DNA from: Primorskyibacter flagellatus
GTDB lineage: Bacteria; Pseudomonadota; Alphaproteobacteria; Rhodobacterales; Rhodobacteraceae
Length of the DNA stretch: 64,000 nucleotides
Reading direction: 5' to 3'
Assembly (NCBI RefSeq): GCF_900176485.1
Contig: NZ_FWYD01000009.1
Location: 19,516 to 83,515 of the forward strand
Under the pieces are notes generated by a model, which ran no database searches, was not told where the DNA came from, and saw only the letters and a program-made list of their open reading frames with translations. The position numbers and the translations under genes were made by a program. Positions 38,087-47,049 of the stretch are shown one piece after another. Numbering within the stretch: position 1 is the first letter of the stretch; the number at the start of each line of letters is the position of its first letter.

Positions 38087-39769
38087 TTGAGCGGACGGTA
38101 TGTAACGGCGCTGCAAGCACAACTGGCGGATATGGCCCGGATGTTCGGCCGCGGCTGGCAATTGCTGCGCAATCGCGGACCCAGCCAGATCCAGTTCTGG
38201 TTCATCGCGCTGGTGATCGGCATCGCGGCGGGCTTTGCGGCACTGCTGTTCCGTAGCGGCATCGACATCCTGCAAACGGCTTTTTACGGCACGTCAGACG
38301 TGAACAGCCTGCACAGTTTTGCCGGGACATTGCCTTGGTATGTGGTGCTTCTGGTGCCAGTTGGGGGTGGGTTGACCGTGGGCCTCTTGCTGCATTGGTT
38401 CACGTCCGACAAGCGCGTTCACGCGGTGGCGGATGTGATCGAAGGGGCCGCGCTGAATGACGGACGGGTGCAGAAAAGGGCGGGACTGGTCTCGGCATTC
38501 GCGTCGTTGATCACGCTGTCAACCGGCGGCTCGTCCGGTCGGGAGGGGCCGGTGGTCCATATCGCGGCGACGATTTCCAGCTGGATCAGCAACCTGATCC
38601 GGGCCGATGGGATCACCGGACGCGATCTGATGGGCTGCGCCGTGGCGGCGGCGGTTTCGGCCAGTTTCAACGCGCCCATTGCCGGTGCGTTGTTCGCGCT
38701 GGAGGTTGTCCTGCGCCACTTTTCCCTGCACGCTTTTGCGCCGATTGTCGTGGCCAGCGCTGCGGGGACGGTGATCAACCGGCTGGCCTTTGGCGACGTC
38801 ACGGAATTCACCCTGCCCGGAACCACGACACTAGAATTCTACCTTGAACTGCCTGCGTTCCTTGTTCTGGGTCTGGTCTGCGGACTGGTCGCCGTGGTGA
38901 TGATGCGGGCGATCTTTTATGCGGAAGACGTTGAAAACCGGCTGGAAAACCGCATCGGCCTGCCGGTCTGGGTGCGGCCAACGCTCGCAGGGCTGATCCT
39001 TGGCGTGATGGCGATCAAGTTCCCGCATATCATCGGTGTCGGCTATGAAACGACCAGCATGGCGCTGACCGGCCAGTTGTTGACGCATGAGGCGATTGTC
39101 TTTGCCGTTCTCAAGGTCATCGCGGTGGCGGTGACCTTGGCAGGTCGCATGGGTGGGGGGATCTTCTCGCCCTCGTTGATGGTGGGGGCGCTGACGGGGC
39201 TGGCGTTCGGCGGGATCGCCACGGGACTTTTCCCCGACAGCTCTGGTGCCGACACGCTTTACGCGCTGGCGGGCATGGGCGCGGTCGCGGCGGCGGTGCT
39301 GGGCGCGCCGATCTCGACCACGCTGATCGTGTTCGAACTGACAGGCGACTGGCAGACGGGACTGGCTGTGATGGTCTCGGTCTCCCTGTCAACAGCGCTT
39401 GCGTCACGTCTCGTCAACCGGTCGTTTTTCCTGACCCAGTTGGAACAGCGCAACGTGCGGCTGGCCGCCGGACCGCAGACCTATCTTCTGGCGATGTTCC
39501 GCGTCACGGGGGTCATGCGCCGGGTCACGGACGAAAACACCGCAGATGAGGAAACCTGCCAGGAGATGATCGCGCAAGGCCTATACGTTCAGGAAAGTGC
39601 GACGCTGGAGACGGCCCTGCCGGTATTTGATAAATCCGGCGTCGCCTTCCTGCCGGTGGTGAAGCTGGAGGGTGAGGCGGCGGTTCTGCAAGGCGCGCTT
39701 TACCATGTCGACGCGCTCAAGGCCTATAACCGGGCTCTGGCGGCGACTGCGGCCGAAGAACACCGTTAA
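38087..39769 (+). CDS. ClC-family chloride channel/antiporter
   Basis: 560 residues with about ten to twelve membrane spans (35-440). The gating-glutamate motif SSGREGPVVH is at about 149-158 (E153). MGGGIFSPSLMVGA near 357-370 is the second pore motif. The first pore motif (GSGIP in classic members) is not recognisable (ADVIEGAAL there). The gating Glu favours an antiporter. The C-terminal 100 residues resemble a degenerate CBS pair. Start TTG 38087 is uncertain; ATG 38132 is an alternative. Overlaps the next gene tail-to-tail by 4 nt. Confidence 0.85.
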   Translation: MSGRYVTALQAQLADMARMFGRGWQLLRNRGPSQIQFWFIALVIGIAAGFAALLFRSGIDILQTAFYGTSDVNSLHSFAGTLPWYVVLLVPVGGGLTVGLLLHWFTSDKRVHAVADVIEGAALNDGRVQKRAGLVSAFASLITLSTGGSSGREGPVVHIAATISSWISNLIRADGITGRDLMGCAVAAAVSASFNAPIAGALFALEVVLRHFSLHAFAPIVVASAAGTVINRLAFGDVTEFTLPGTTTLEFYLELPAFLVLGLVCGLVAVVMMRAIFYAEDVENRLENRIGLPVWVRPTLAGLILGVMAIKFPHIIGVGYETTSMALTGQLLTHEAIVFAVLKVIAVAVTLAGRMGGGIFSPSLMVGALTGLAFGGIATGLFPDSSGADTLYALAGMGAVAAAVLGAPISTTLIVFELTGDWQTGLAVMVSVSLSTALASRLVNRSFFLTQLEQRNVRLAAGPQTYLLAMFRVTGVMRRVTDENTADEETCQEMIAQGLYVQESATLETALPVFDKSGVAFLPVVKLEGEAAVLQGALYHVDALKAYNRALAATAAEEHR

Positions 39770-40287
39770 CGCAGCGCAGCTTTCACGGCGTTGATGATGG
39801 ACGCGGATTGCGGTGTCGTCAGTGCGCCCCATGTGCCCAGAACGTCGCCCTCGGGTCCGATCAGGATCTTGTTGAAATTCCACGACGGGACAAAGCCTGT
39901 CCGGGCCTCGACCCAACCGTAGAACGGATGCGCATCCTGCCCGCGCACATGGTTTATGGTGGTCATTGGCATGTCGAGATTGAAATTGAACTCGCAGAAC
40001 TCCTTGACCTCTTCTTCCGAGGCCAGCTCTTGTTTGAAATCGTTGGAGGGCACGGCCAGTACGATAAATCCCTGGTCCCGGTAGTCGTCATAAAGCGCCT
40101 GCAACCCGTAGAATTGCGGCGTGAACCCGCAGCGAGACGCGGTATTCACCACCAGTACCGGCTGACCTTTCCACTGATCCAGAGACAGCGTGCCGCCGTC
40201 GATGGATTTGAACGTGAACCCCTGCGCAGCAAGGCCGGGCAGGGCGGTGAAAGCGGCCAACAACAGGGCAATGACAAAACGAAACAT
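39766..40287 (-). CDS. Exported glutathione peroxidase-family thiol peroxidase
   Basis: 173 residues: signal peptide (about 1-21) and a thioredoxin-fold peroxidase domain. Catalytic Cys53 is in NTASRCGFTPQ, followed by VPSNDFKQE and the WNFNKILI motif with the conserved Trp and Asn. Cys replaces selenocysteine, as normal in bacteria. It would remove hydroperoxides in the periplasm, possibly with thioredoxin-like donors. Confidence 0.88.
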   Translation of the reverse strand: MFRFVIALLLAAFTALPGLAAQGFTFKSIDGGTLSLDQWKGQPVLVVNTASRCGFTPQFYGLQALYDDYRDQGFIVLAVPSNDFKQELASEEEVKEFCEFNFNLDMPMTTINHVRGQDAHPFYGWVEARTGFVPSWNFNKILIGPEGDVLGTWGALTTPQSASIINAVKAALR

Positions 40288-40406
40288 GCGAAAAATCTCC
40301 TTTGTCTTGAAACATAGCGGCGGCGGCGAAAGGTCAAGCGGCCAAACCCTTTGCAGAACCGGTGCGGGTGCTTATGTTTAAGGCAGGCTGGCTGACGGAG
40401 GATGGC

Positions 40407-40676
40407 ATGGCAGGCGGATGGGCGCGCGACGGCGCGGTAAGCGAACAGATCGAGGCGTCGATCAATGACGAGCTGGCACGTCTCAAGGCGCGGCGCGGGC
40501 CGACGGGCGAAAGCCTGACCCATTGTGCCGAGTGCGAGGAAGAAATCCCAGAAGCCCGCCGTATCGCCTTGCCGGGGGTGAAACTTTGCATCGACTGTCA
40601 ACAGGAACGCGACGGCGCGTTCAAGGCGCGCGGCGGCATGAACCGGCGCGGGTCGAAGGACAGTCAGTTGAAGTGA
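40407..40676 (+). CDS. Small DksA/TraR-type C4 zinc-finger protein
   Basis: 89 residues. A short helical N-terminus, then a C4 zinc finger with Cys40, Cys43, Cys61 and Cys64 (CAEC and CIDC) in the DksA/TraR fold, YbiI-like. GGAGG lies 7 nt before the ATG. Lacking the long coiled-coil of DksA, it would not be expected to reach the RNA polymerase channel fully. Function of such short forms is unsettled. Confidence 0.8.
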   Translation: MAGGWARDGAVSEQIEASINDELARLKARRGPTGESLTHCAECEEEIPEARRIALPGVKLCIDCQQERDGAFKARGGMNRRGSKDSQLK

Positions 40677-41015
40677 CCGGCCACGGTCCGGATGCCGCTC
40701 GGTCTCGCCGGATCGCGTTGGTTTGGCCTGCGCTTCGTGGACCTGTCGCAGCAGCGCCAGGGCAACGATGCGGCGCGGCGGTCGCTTTGCCTTCAGCTTC
40801 TGCAAATCCGATGACGGCTTCGTTGTGCAATCTTCGACAAGGTGACTACCGGCGGTTACGGGGCAGCATGGCGGTGGAGCGTAGTTGAGGCAAAGCCTCA
40901 TCAGCGTTGGATTGCGGTCAGCGGCTCAACTATTTCAGCATCCGCTTTGACAACTGGGACTTTCATCTCAGCCAGTGTGGTATTAGGTGATAAGCATCAC
41001 AAGCTGAGGTTGGGT
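40677..41015 (+). other. Gap before ftsY
   Basis: 339 bp without a convincing gene. An in-frame extension of ftsY up to 40842 is open but has no conserved features. A hairpin TGAGGC-AAA-GCCTCA is at 40886-40900. The ftsY promoter presumably lies in the AT-richer part from about 40910. Confidence 0.4.
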
Positions 41016-42386
41016 ATGTCTTTTTTCGGCAAGATGAAGAACCGGTTGTTCAAGTCGTCGTCAAAGCTGGACGAGGGGCTGGAAGCAATCGTTGGCGAGG
41101 GCGGCGAAGAAGACGAAGCGCCATCCGAGCCACTGCGCAGCGCGGAACAGGAACGGGCGGTGCAAACCGCGCCTGAACCTCCGGGCGAGACGCCTTCGCC
41201 CACCCCGCCCGCGCCAGACGCGCCCACTGAAGTGCCGCCTGCACCGGAACCTGATCTGCCGGAAGAGCCGCAGCCGGTGCCGGAGCCAGATTTGCCGCCG
41301 CAGACCCCGCCAGAGCCGGAGGTGCCGCCAAACCCGGCACCCGAACCCACGCCCGGCCCGGACATTCCCGGCAACAGCCCTGTCGAAGTACCACAGCAGG
41401 CACCGCAGGAAGTGCCCGTGCGCACGCCTGATCGGGTGCCCGCACCCGCGCCGCTGGAGATCCCGATTGAAGCACCGCAGGAAGTGCCCCCCCGCAGCAC
41501 TGGCTTGCTCAACCGCCTGTTGGGACGGCGCGAGGATCGCATTGTGGTGCGGCGCGCGCTTGACGACGACATGCTCGAAAGCCTCGAAGAACTGCTGATT
41601 GCCTCGGATATGGGCGTTGATACGTCTTTGCGGGTCACCGCCAATATGGCCGAGGGGCGCATGGGGCGAAAGCTGTCGGTGCCGGAAATCAAACAATTGC
41701 TGTCGGACGAGATTACCCGGATCATGGATCCGGTGGCCCGCCCGATGCCGCTGTACCCATCCAAACCGCAGGTCGTGCTGGTGGTGGGCGTGAATGGCTC
41801 TGGCAAGACCACGACGATCGGCAAGCTGGCCAGTCAGTTTCGCGCGGCGGGCAAGTCGGTCGTGATTGCGGCGGGCGACACGTTTCGTGCAGCCGCGGTA
41901 GAGCAGTTGCAGGTCTGGGGGGATCGCGCGGGTGTGCCGGTGCTGACCGCGCCCGCAGGCTCTGACCCGGCCAGCCTGGCCTTTGACGCCATGACCAAGG
42001 CGCAGGCGGATGGTGCGGACCTTCTGATGATCGACACGGCAGGTCGTTTGCAGAACAGGGCTGACCTGATGGAAGAACTGTCCAAGATCGTCCGGGTGAT
42101 CCGCAAGAAAGACCCCGACGCGCCACATAACACGCTTCTGGTGCTGGATGCGACGACCGGCCAGAACGCGCTGAGTCAGGTTGAAACCTTCAGGAAGCTT
42201 GCCGATGTGTCGGGGCTGGTGATGACAAAGCTTGACGGGACCGCCAAGGGGGGCGTGCTTGTCGCATTGGCCGATAAGTTCGGCCTGCCGATCCATGCCA
42301 TCGGAGTGGGCGAGCAGATCGACGATCTGGCCCCGTTTGACCCCGAGGATTTTGCCGCCGCTCTGACCGGTCTAGACCGGGCGTGA
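41016..42386 (+). CDS. ftsY: Signal recognition particle receptor FtsY
   Basis: 456 residues. N-terminal MSFFGKMKNRLFKSS basic helix for membrane contact, then an unusual Pro/Glu/Val-rich segment (about 45-160), then the SRP54-type NG domain. G-1 loop GVNGSGKTT at about 258-266, DTFRAAAVEQL, DTAGRLQN and TKLDGTAKGG. It docks SRP-ribosome complexes at the membrane. GAGG lies 7 nt before ATG 41016. The proline-rich linker replaces the acidic A domain of E. coli. Confidence 0.94.
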   Translation: MSFFGKMKNRLFKSSSKLDEGLEAIVGEGGEEDEAPSEPLRSAEQERAVQTAPEPPGETPSPTPPAPDAPTEVPPAPEPDLPEEPQPVPEPDLPPQTPPEPEVPPNPAPEPTPGPDIPGNSPVEVPQQAPQEVPVRTPDRVPAPAPLEIPIEAPQEVPPRSTGLLNRLLGRREDRIVVRRALDDDMLESLEELLIASDMGVDTSLRVTANMAEGRMGRKLSVPEIKQLLSDEITRIMDPVARPMPLYPSKPQVVLVVGVNGSGKTTTIGKLASQFRAAGKSVVIAAGDTFRAAAVEQLQVWGDRAGVPVLTAPAGSDPASLAFDAMTKAQADGADLLMIDTAGRLQNRADLMEELSKIVRVIRKKDPDAPHNTLLVLDATTGQNALSQVETFRKLADVSGLVMTKLDGTAKGGVLVALADKFGLPIHAIGVGEQIDDLAPFDPEDFAAALTGLDRA

Positions 42387-42438
42387 CCGACGACAATCAG
42401 ATGCTGCCTTGCAGGCGCAGGCCACCTGTAGACGCGCG

Positions 42439-42918
42439 CTACCGCGTGCCCATCCAGCGCTCAACCTCACGCAATAGCAGTAGGACGGCCAGAACGATCA
42501 CTGTTGCCATCGCGGCCAGCGGCAGTTGTCCTGATCCGCAGGCAAGTCCCACAGCCCCGGCCAGCCACATAGATGCGCCGGTCGTAGTGTTGCGGACCTT
42601 GTCGCCAGAGGTGAAGATAATCCCGGCCGCGAGGAATGCGACACCTGCGGTCACCGCCTCGATCAGGCGCAGGGGATCGACGCGCAGGCCGTCGGTCTCG
42701 GCGAACATTGCGGCAAGCTGCTGGCTGACGACGATGAAAAGGCAGGCGGCCATCGACACCAGCATATGTGTCCGCAGCCCGGCCGGTTTTTCGCGGCGTT
42801 CACGCTCTAACCCGATCATACCGCCGAACAGGACCGCTGCGAGCAGCCGGACCGCGGCAACCTCTGCCGGGATGGCGGCAAAGCTGCCTTTGAATTCACT
42901 GACAATTGTTTCGAGCAT
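42439..42918 (-). CDS. MgtC/SapB-family membrane protein
   Basis: 159 residues with four or five membrane helices. Signature GGMIGLERERREKPAGLRTH near 31-50 (from the start at 42918), then AAGIIFTSG and NTTTGASMWLAGAVGLACG. Members affect magnesium homeostasis and acid or host survival. The start is fixed by GGGGGAGGC just before ATG 42918. Convergent with ftsY, divergent from the EamA gene. Confidence 0.88.
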   Translation of the reverse strand: MLETIVSEFKGSFAAIPAEVAAVRLLAAVLFGGMIGLERERREKPAGLRTHMLVSMAACLFIVVSQQLAAMFAETDGLRVDPLRLIEAVTAGVAFLAAGIIFTSGDKVRNTTTGASMWLAGAVGLACGSGQLPLAAMATVIVLAVLLLLREVERWMGTR

Positions 42919-43002
42919 GCCTCCCCCTGCATTGCGATCCGGCCGGATCATGGACAGTCAACTCGTTTGCTTGGCGCGTGGTTCCGAAAGGTCGGGTATT
43001 GT

Positions 43003-43905
43003 ATGAGCGCCTGGCTGATCTCTTTGGAAGGCACCGAAGCGGGGCACCAGCTTGCGCTTGTGCTGGCCTTGCTCGCCGCGTTCCTGCATGCCGTATTCGG
43101 CGCATTGCAAAAAGGGCGGCACGATCCGTGGCTTAGTCGCGCGGCAATTGACGGCAGCTATGGGTTGATGGCGGCGCCGTTTGCGCTGTTCGTCGTGCCC
43201 TGGCCAGAGCCACACATGTGGCCGATCTTCGCGGGGGCCTTCGTCATTCACACCGGCTACAAGCTGTTGCAGGCGCAGGCCTATACCAAGGGTGCCTATA
43301 CGGTGGTCTACCCGGTCGTGCGCGGGACCGGACCGCTCTTTGCAGTCATCGGGGCCTATCTGATCTTTGGCGAGGTGTTTTCGGTCACGCAGTGGCTGGG
43401 TGTCGGTGTCCTGCTGGCGGGCATCTTCGGACTTGCGGTCTACAATCTGATCTTTCTGACCCAGGCGCGCGATACCTTGTGGGCGGCGCTGATGCTGGCC
43501 TTTCTCACCGGGATCTTCGTGGCGCTTTATACGACCTACGACGCCTATGGCATCCGGGCCACCGCCGACCCGTTTACCTTTCTGGCGTGGTTTTTCATGA
43601 TCGATGGGGTGGCATTTCCGGTGCTGGGCGTGATGCGCTGGCGAAAACTGTCCGAGCGTCCGACGCTGCCGCCGCTTCTGGTGCGGGGTGTGGTCGGCGG
43701 CGTGATTGCGTTCTTCAGCTTCGGGTCGATCATGCTGGCAACCCGGCTTGACAAGGTTGGCGAGGCGGCGGTCCTGCGCGAAACCTCGACCGTGTTTGCG
43801 GCGCTGATCGGCTGGCTGGTGCTGAAAGAGACGGTCGGACCGCGACGGATTGCGTTGATGACCTTGATTGCCGCAGGCGCGGTCATAGTTGAATTTGGCG
43901 GCTGA
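43003..43905 (+). CDS. EamA-family (DMT) transporter
   Basis: 300 residues with ten predicted helices in two EamA repeats (about 12-145 and 160-295). PVVRGTGPLFAVIGAYLIFGE near 104-124 and RETSTVFAALIGWLVLKE near 265-282 are the typical repeat ends. Substrate unknown. Position between ftsY and ispZ is common in Rhodobacterales, and the ispZ start follows 28 nt later. Confidence 0.85.
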   Translation: MSAWLISLEGTEAGHQLALVLALLAAFLHAVFGALQKGRHDPWLSRAAIDGSYGLMAAPFALFVVPWPEPHMWPIFAGAFVIHTGYKLLQAQAYTKGAYTVVYPVVRGTGPLFAVIGAYLIFGEVFSVTQWLGVGVLLAGIFGLAVYNLIFLTQARDTLWAALMLAFLTGIFVALYTTYDAYGIRATADPFTFLAWFFMIDGVAFPVLGVMRWRKLSERPTLPPLLVRGVVGGVIAFFSFGSIMLATRLDKVGEAAVLRETSTVFAALIGWLVLKETVGPRRIALMTLIAAGAVIVEFGG

Positions 43906-43933
43906 GCCCGCATCACCGAAATGGAGGCCTGTT

Positions 43934-44533
43934 TTGGCAGAGCGCAAGATCAACCCGATACTGAAACTGGCGCTGGAGCTTGGCCCCGTCGTCGTGTTCT
44001 TCGTGGCGTTTCTACGGCTGAAAGGGAACAGCTATGAAATCAACGGAACCATGTATGACGGGTTCATCCTGGCAACGGCGGGCTTTGTGCCACTGATGAT
44101 CCTTTCGACGCTTGCGCTGTGGAAGCTGACCGGCAAGCTGTCGCGGATGCAGGTGACCACGCTGGTTCTGGTGGTGGTGTTCGGCGGGCTGAGCGTCTGG
44201 TTCAACGACGATCAGTTCTTCAAGATGAAGCCGACGATGATCTACCTGCTGTTCGGGGGTGCGCTTGGGATCGGCTTGCTGCGCGGCGAAAGCTATCTGA
44301 AATTCGTGATGGAAGAGGTCATGCCGCTGCAACAAGAGGGCTGGATGATCCTGACCCGGCGGCTGACGGCGTTCTTCCTGACACTGGCGATTCTGAACGA
44401 GGTGATCTGGCGCACGATGAGCACCGAGACCTGGGTCTATTTCAAGACATTCGGGCTGACGGCTGCGATCTTCGTGTTTTTCATGACCCAAAGCGGTGTA
44501 TTCAACCGCTACGCCATCGAGGACGACACCTGA
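43934..44533 (+). CDS. ispZ: Inner-membrane septation protein (YciB/IspZ)
   Basis: 199 residues with five or six predicted helices. KINPILKLALELGPVVVFF near 4-22, YDGFILATAGF and NEVIWRTMSTETWVYFK near 154-170 are the family patterns. The start TTG 43934 (LAERKIN) has GGAGG 6 nt upstream and matches relatives; other starts would run into the EamA gene. Involved in envelope integrity and septation. A hairpin GGGGCG/CGCCCC (44539-44565) follows. Confidence 0.88.
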   Translation: MAERKINPILKLALELGPVVVFFVAFLRLKGNSYEINGTMYDGFILATAGFVPLMILSTLALWKLTGKLSRMQVTTLVLVVVFGGLSVWFNDDQFFKMKPTMIYLLFGGALGIGLLRGESYLKFVMEEVMPLQQEGWMILTRRLTAFFLTLAILNEVIWRTMSTETWVYFKTFGLTAAIFVFFMTQSGVFNRYAIEDDT

Positions 44534-44751
44534 AAGCGGGGGCGGCCTTTTGTCCAAAACGCCCCTGTGCATAAGCGATTGCCAGCCCGCTTCGTGGTAG
44601 ATCACTGAGATATGCCGGGGCACATCACGATCTTTTCATCCCTGCGCGCAGGTGCCCGGAACCGCCTTCCCGCGGGGCGGGGCTGGACAGTTTGCACGCA
44701 GGGATTAGTCTCGCCCACAAACAACAACGGACGCCAACGGGAGAATGGGAT

Positions 44752-47049
44752 ATGGATAAATTTGGCAAGAGTCAGCCAGTCAAACGTGTCGAGGACGTCC
44801 GGTTCCTGACAGGGCATGGCCGCTATGTCGATGATATAGCCCCGGAAGGGGCGCTGTTTGCGTATGTCTTTCGGTCGCCCGTCGCGCATGCCACGATCAC
44901 CACGTTGAACGTGGATGAGGCGCGCAATGCGGATGGAGTGCATGCGGTGCTGACCGTTCAGGATCTGCTGGATGGTGGGCTGGATGTTCACATTCCCGGT
45001 GCCACGCAGCCCAATCGCGATGGTACGGACGGTGCCGCACCCGAACGTCCGGTTCTGGCGCGGGTCAAGCTGCGTCATGTCGGCGAGGCCGTGGCGATGG
45101 TGGTCGCAGACACGCTACAGCAAGCCAAGGACGCGGCAGAGCTGATCGAGCTGGACTATGACGAATTGCCCGCCCAGATGGCCTGTGCGCCGGGCGACGT
45201 GGCGATCCATGACGAGGCACCGGACAACCGGGCGCTGGATTACGGTCTGGGCGATGAAGAGGTCTGCAACGCGGCGTTCGAGGCTGCCGCCCATGTGGTC
45301 AGCCTTGAAGTGCCCGACAACCGGATCATGGTCTGCTCGATGGAGCCGCGTGGATGTTTCGCCGAATGGGACGCTGACAAGCTCCATGTCTCGGTCAACG
45401 GCCAGGGCGTCTGGGGGCAGAAGGACCTGCTGTCCAAGGCGTTTGGCTTGCCCGACGACAAGGTGCGCGTGACCAACCCGGATGTCGGCGGAGGCTTCGG
45501 GATGAAGGGGTTTGCCTATCCGGAATATCATGTTGTGGCCTTTGCCGCGAAGACGTTGGGCCGTCCCGTGCGCTGGATGTCGGACCGGACAGAGGCGATG
45601 CTGTCGGACAATGGCGGGCGCGATCTGGTCAGCCTGGGCGAGCTGGCCTTTGATGAAAACCTCAAGATCACCGCCTACCGCGTGCATAGCAAATTCAACC
45701 TTGGTGCTTACAATTCGCAATTTGCGCAGGCTATTCAGACCTTTCTGTTCGGCCGCGTGTTGATGGGCACATATGACGTGCAGAACACCTGGCTGCGTGC
45801 CGAAGGGTATTTCACCAATACAGCGCCGGTTGACGCTTATCGCGGTGCCGGACGGCCCGAGGCAATCTACCTGCTGGAGCGGATGATGGACCGCGCCGCG
45901 CGCGAGCTGGATATTGATCCGATCGAATTGCGCAAACGGAATTTCATCCCCGAGGCATCGTTTCCCTACAAGACCGCCACCGGGGAGCTTTATGACGTCG
46001 GCGAGTTTGCCAAGCTTCTGGACAGAGCCGTGGAAGAGGCGGACCACGCCGGACTTGCTGCGCGCAAGGCGGCGTCCGAAGCCAAGGGGCGACTGCGCGG
46101 GTTGGGCATCTGTTACTATATCGAAAGTATTTTGGGGGATCCTTCCGAAGGTGCCAGAGTAGAGTTCGAGGAGGATGGCAGCGTGACCTTGTTTGTCGGA
46201 ACCCAGTCGAACGGTCAGGGCCATGAAACTGTCTATGCGCAGTTCCTGTCCGACCAGTCCGGCATTCCGGCAGATCAGATCCGTGTGGTGCAAGGTGACA
46301 GTGATCTGATCGCCAAGGGCGGCGGCACGGGCGGGTCACGCTCTGTCACCACGCAGACGAACGTGACGCTGACCGCAGTCGCAAAGATCGTGACAGAATT
46401 TTCGGCGTTTCTGGCCGAAAAACTGGGCGTCGACGCGGCTGATGTCAGCTTTGATGATATGCAATTCCGCGCCGAGGGGTCGAACGTTACGCCGACCATG
46501 CTGGAAGTGGCCCAGATGGCGCGCGAGGCCGGGCGCGATGATCTGCTGCGCCACGAAGCGCGCGACGAATTGCCGGGACGCTCTTATCCAAACGGTGCGC
46601 ATATTGCCGAGGTCGAAATTGACCCCGAAACTGGTGATGTGCAGGTCGACCGCTATACGGTTGTTGATGATTTCGGCAACCTCATCAACCCGATGCTGGC
46701 CGAAGGGCAGGTGCATGGCGGGGTCGCTCAGGGGCTTGGTCAGGCGATCACGGAACGCGTGGTTTACGACGAGGATGGGCAACTGCTCACGGCGACGTTC
46801 ATGGACTATGCGGTTCCACGGGCCGACAATGTGCCGATGATTTCCTTCTCGACGCGCCCGGTGCCGTCGACGGCCAACCCGATGGGGATGAAAGGTTGCG
46901 GAGAGGCGGGAACTGTCGGGGCAATGGCGGCTGTGGCCAATGCCGTGCAGGACGCTTTGTGGCAGCGCGGGGTACGTCAGGCCGACATGCCCTTCACGCC
47001 GCACAGAGTATGGGAAATGTTGAACGATGTGGCCATCGCGGCTGAGTGA
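44752..47049 (+). CDS. Xanthine dehydrogenase-family molybdopterin subunit (CoxL form II type)
   Basis: 765 residues. Aldehyde-oxidase/CODH large-subunit fold with an a/b hammerhead (about 15-130) and the Moco-binding domain. The active-site loop is AYRGAGR (362-368), the form II type, not the AYXCSFR of true CO dehydrogenase. PDVGGGFGMKG and the catalytic Glu in GCGEAGTVGA (E718) are present. Substrate unknown. No small (2Fe-2S) or medium (FAD) subunit gene is next to it, which is odd for this family. Overlaps the next gene by 23 nt. Confidence 0.87.
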   Translation: MDKFGKSQPVKRVEDVRFLTGHGRYVDDIAPEGALFAYVFRSPVAHATITTLNVDEARNADGVHAVLTVQDLLDGGLDVHIPGATQPNRDGTDGAAPERPVLARVKLRHVGEAVAMVVADTLQQAKDAAELIELDYDELPAQMACAPGDVAIHDEAPDNRALDYGLGDEEVCNAAFEAAAHVVSLEVPDNRIMVCSMEPRGCFAEWDADKLHVSVNGQGVWGQKDLLSKAFGLPDDKVRVTNPDVGGGFGMKGFAYPEYHVVAFAAKTLGRPVRWMSDRTEAMLSDNGGRDLVSLGELAFDENLKITAYRVHSKFNLGAYNSQFAQAIQTFLFGRVLMGTYDVQNTWLRAEGYFTNTAPVDAYRGAGRPEAIYLLERMMDRAARELDIDPIELRKRNFIPEASFPYKTATGELYDVGEFAKLLDRAVEEADHAGLAARKAASEAKGRLRGLGICYYIESILGDPSEGARVEFEEDGSVTLFVGTQSNGQGHETVYAQFLSDQSGIPADQIRVVQGDSDLIAKGGGTGGSRSVTTQTNVTLTAVAKIVTEFSAFLAEKLGVDAADVSFDDMQFRAEGSNVTPTMLEVAQMAREAGRDDLLRHEARDELPGRSYPNGAHIAEVEIDPETGDVQVDRYTVVDDFGNLINPMLAEGQVHGGVAQGLGQAITERVVYDEDGQLLTATFMDYAVPRADNVPMISFSTRPVPSTANPMGMKGCGEAGTVGAMAAVANAVQDALWQRGVRQADMPFTPHRVWEMLNDVAIAAE

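Noticed and set aside
44534-44751. Terminator after ispZ
   Set aside because: The GGGGCG/CGCCCC hairpin (44539-44565) has a 15-nt loop and no T run, so it is mentioned only in the ispZ entry.
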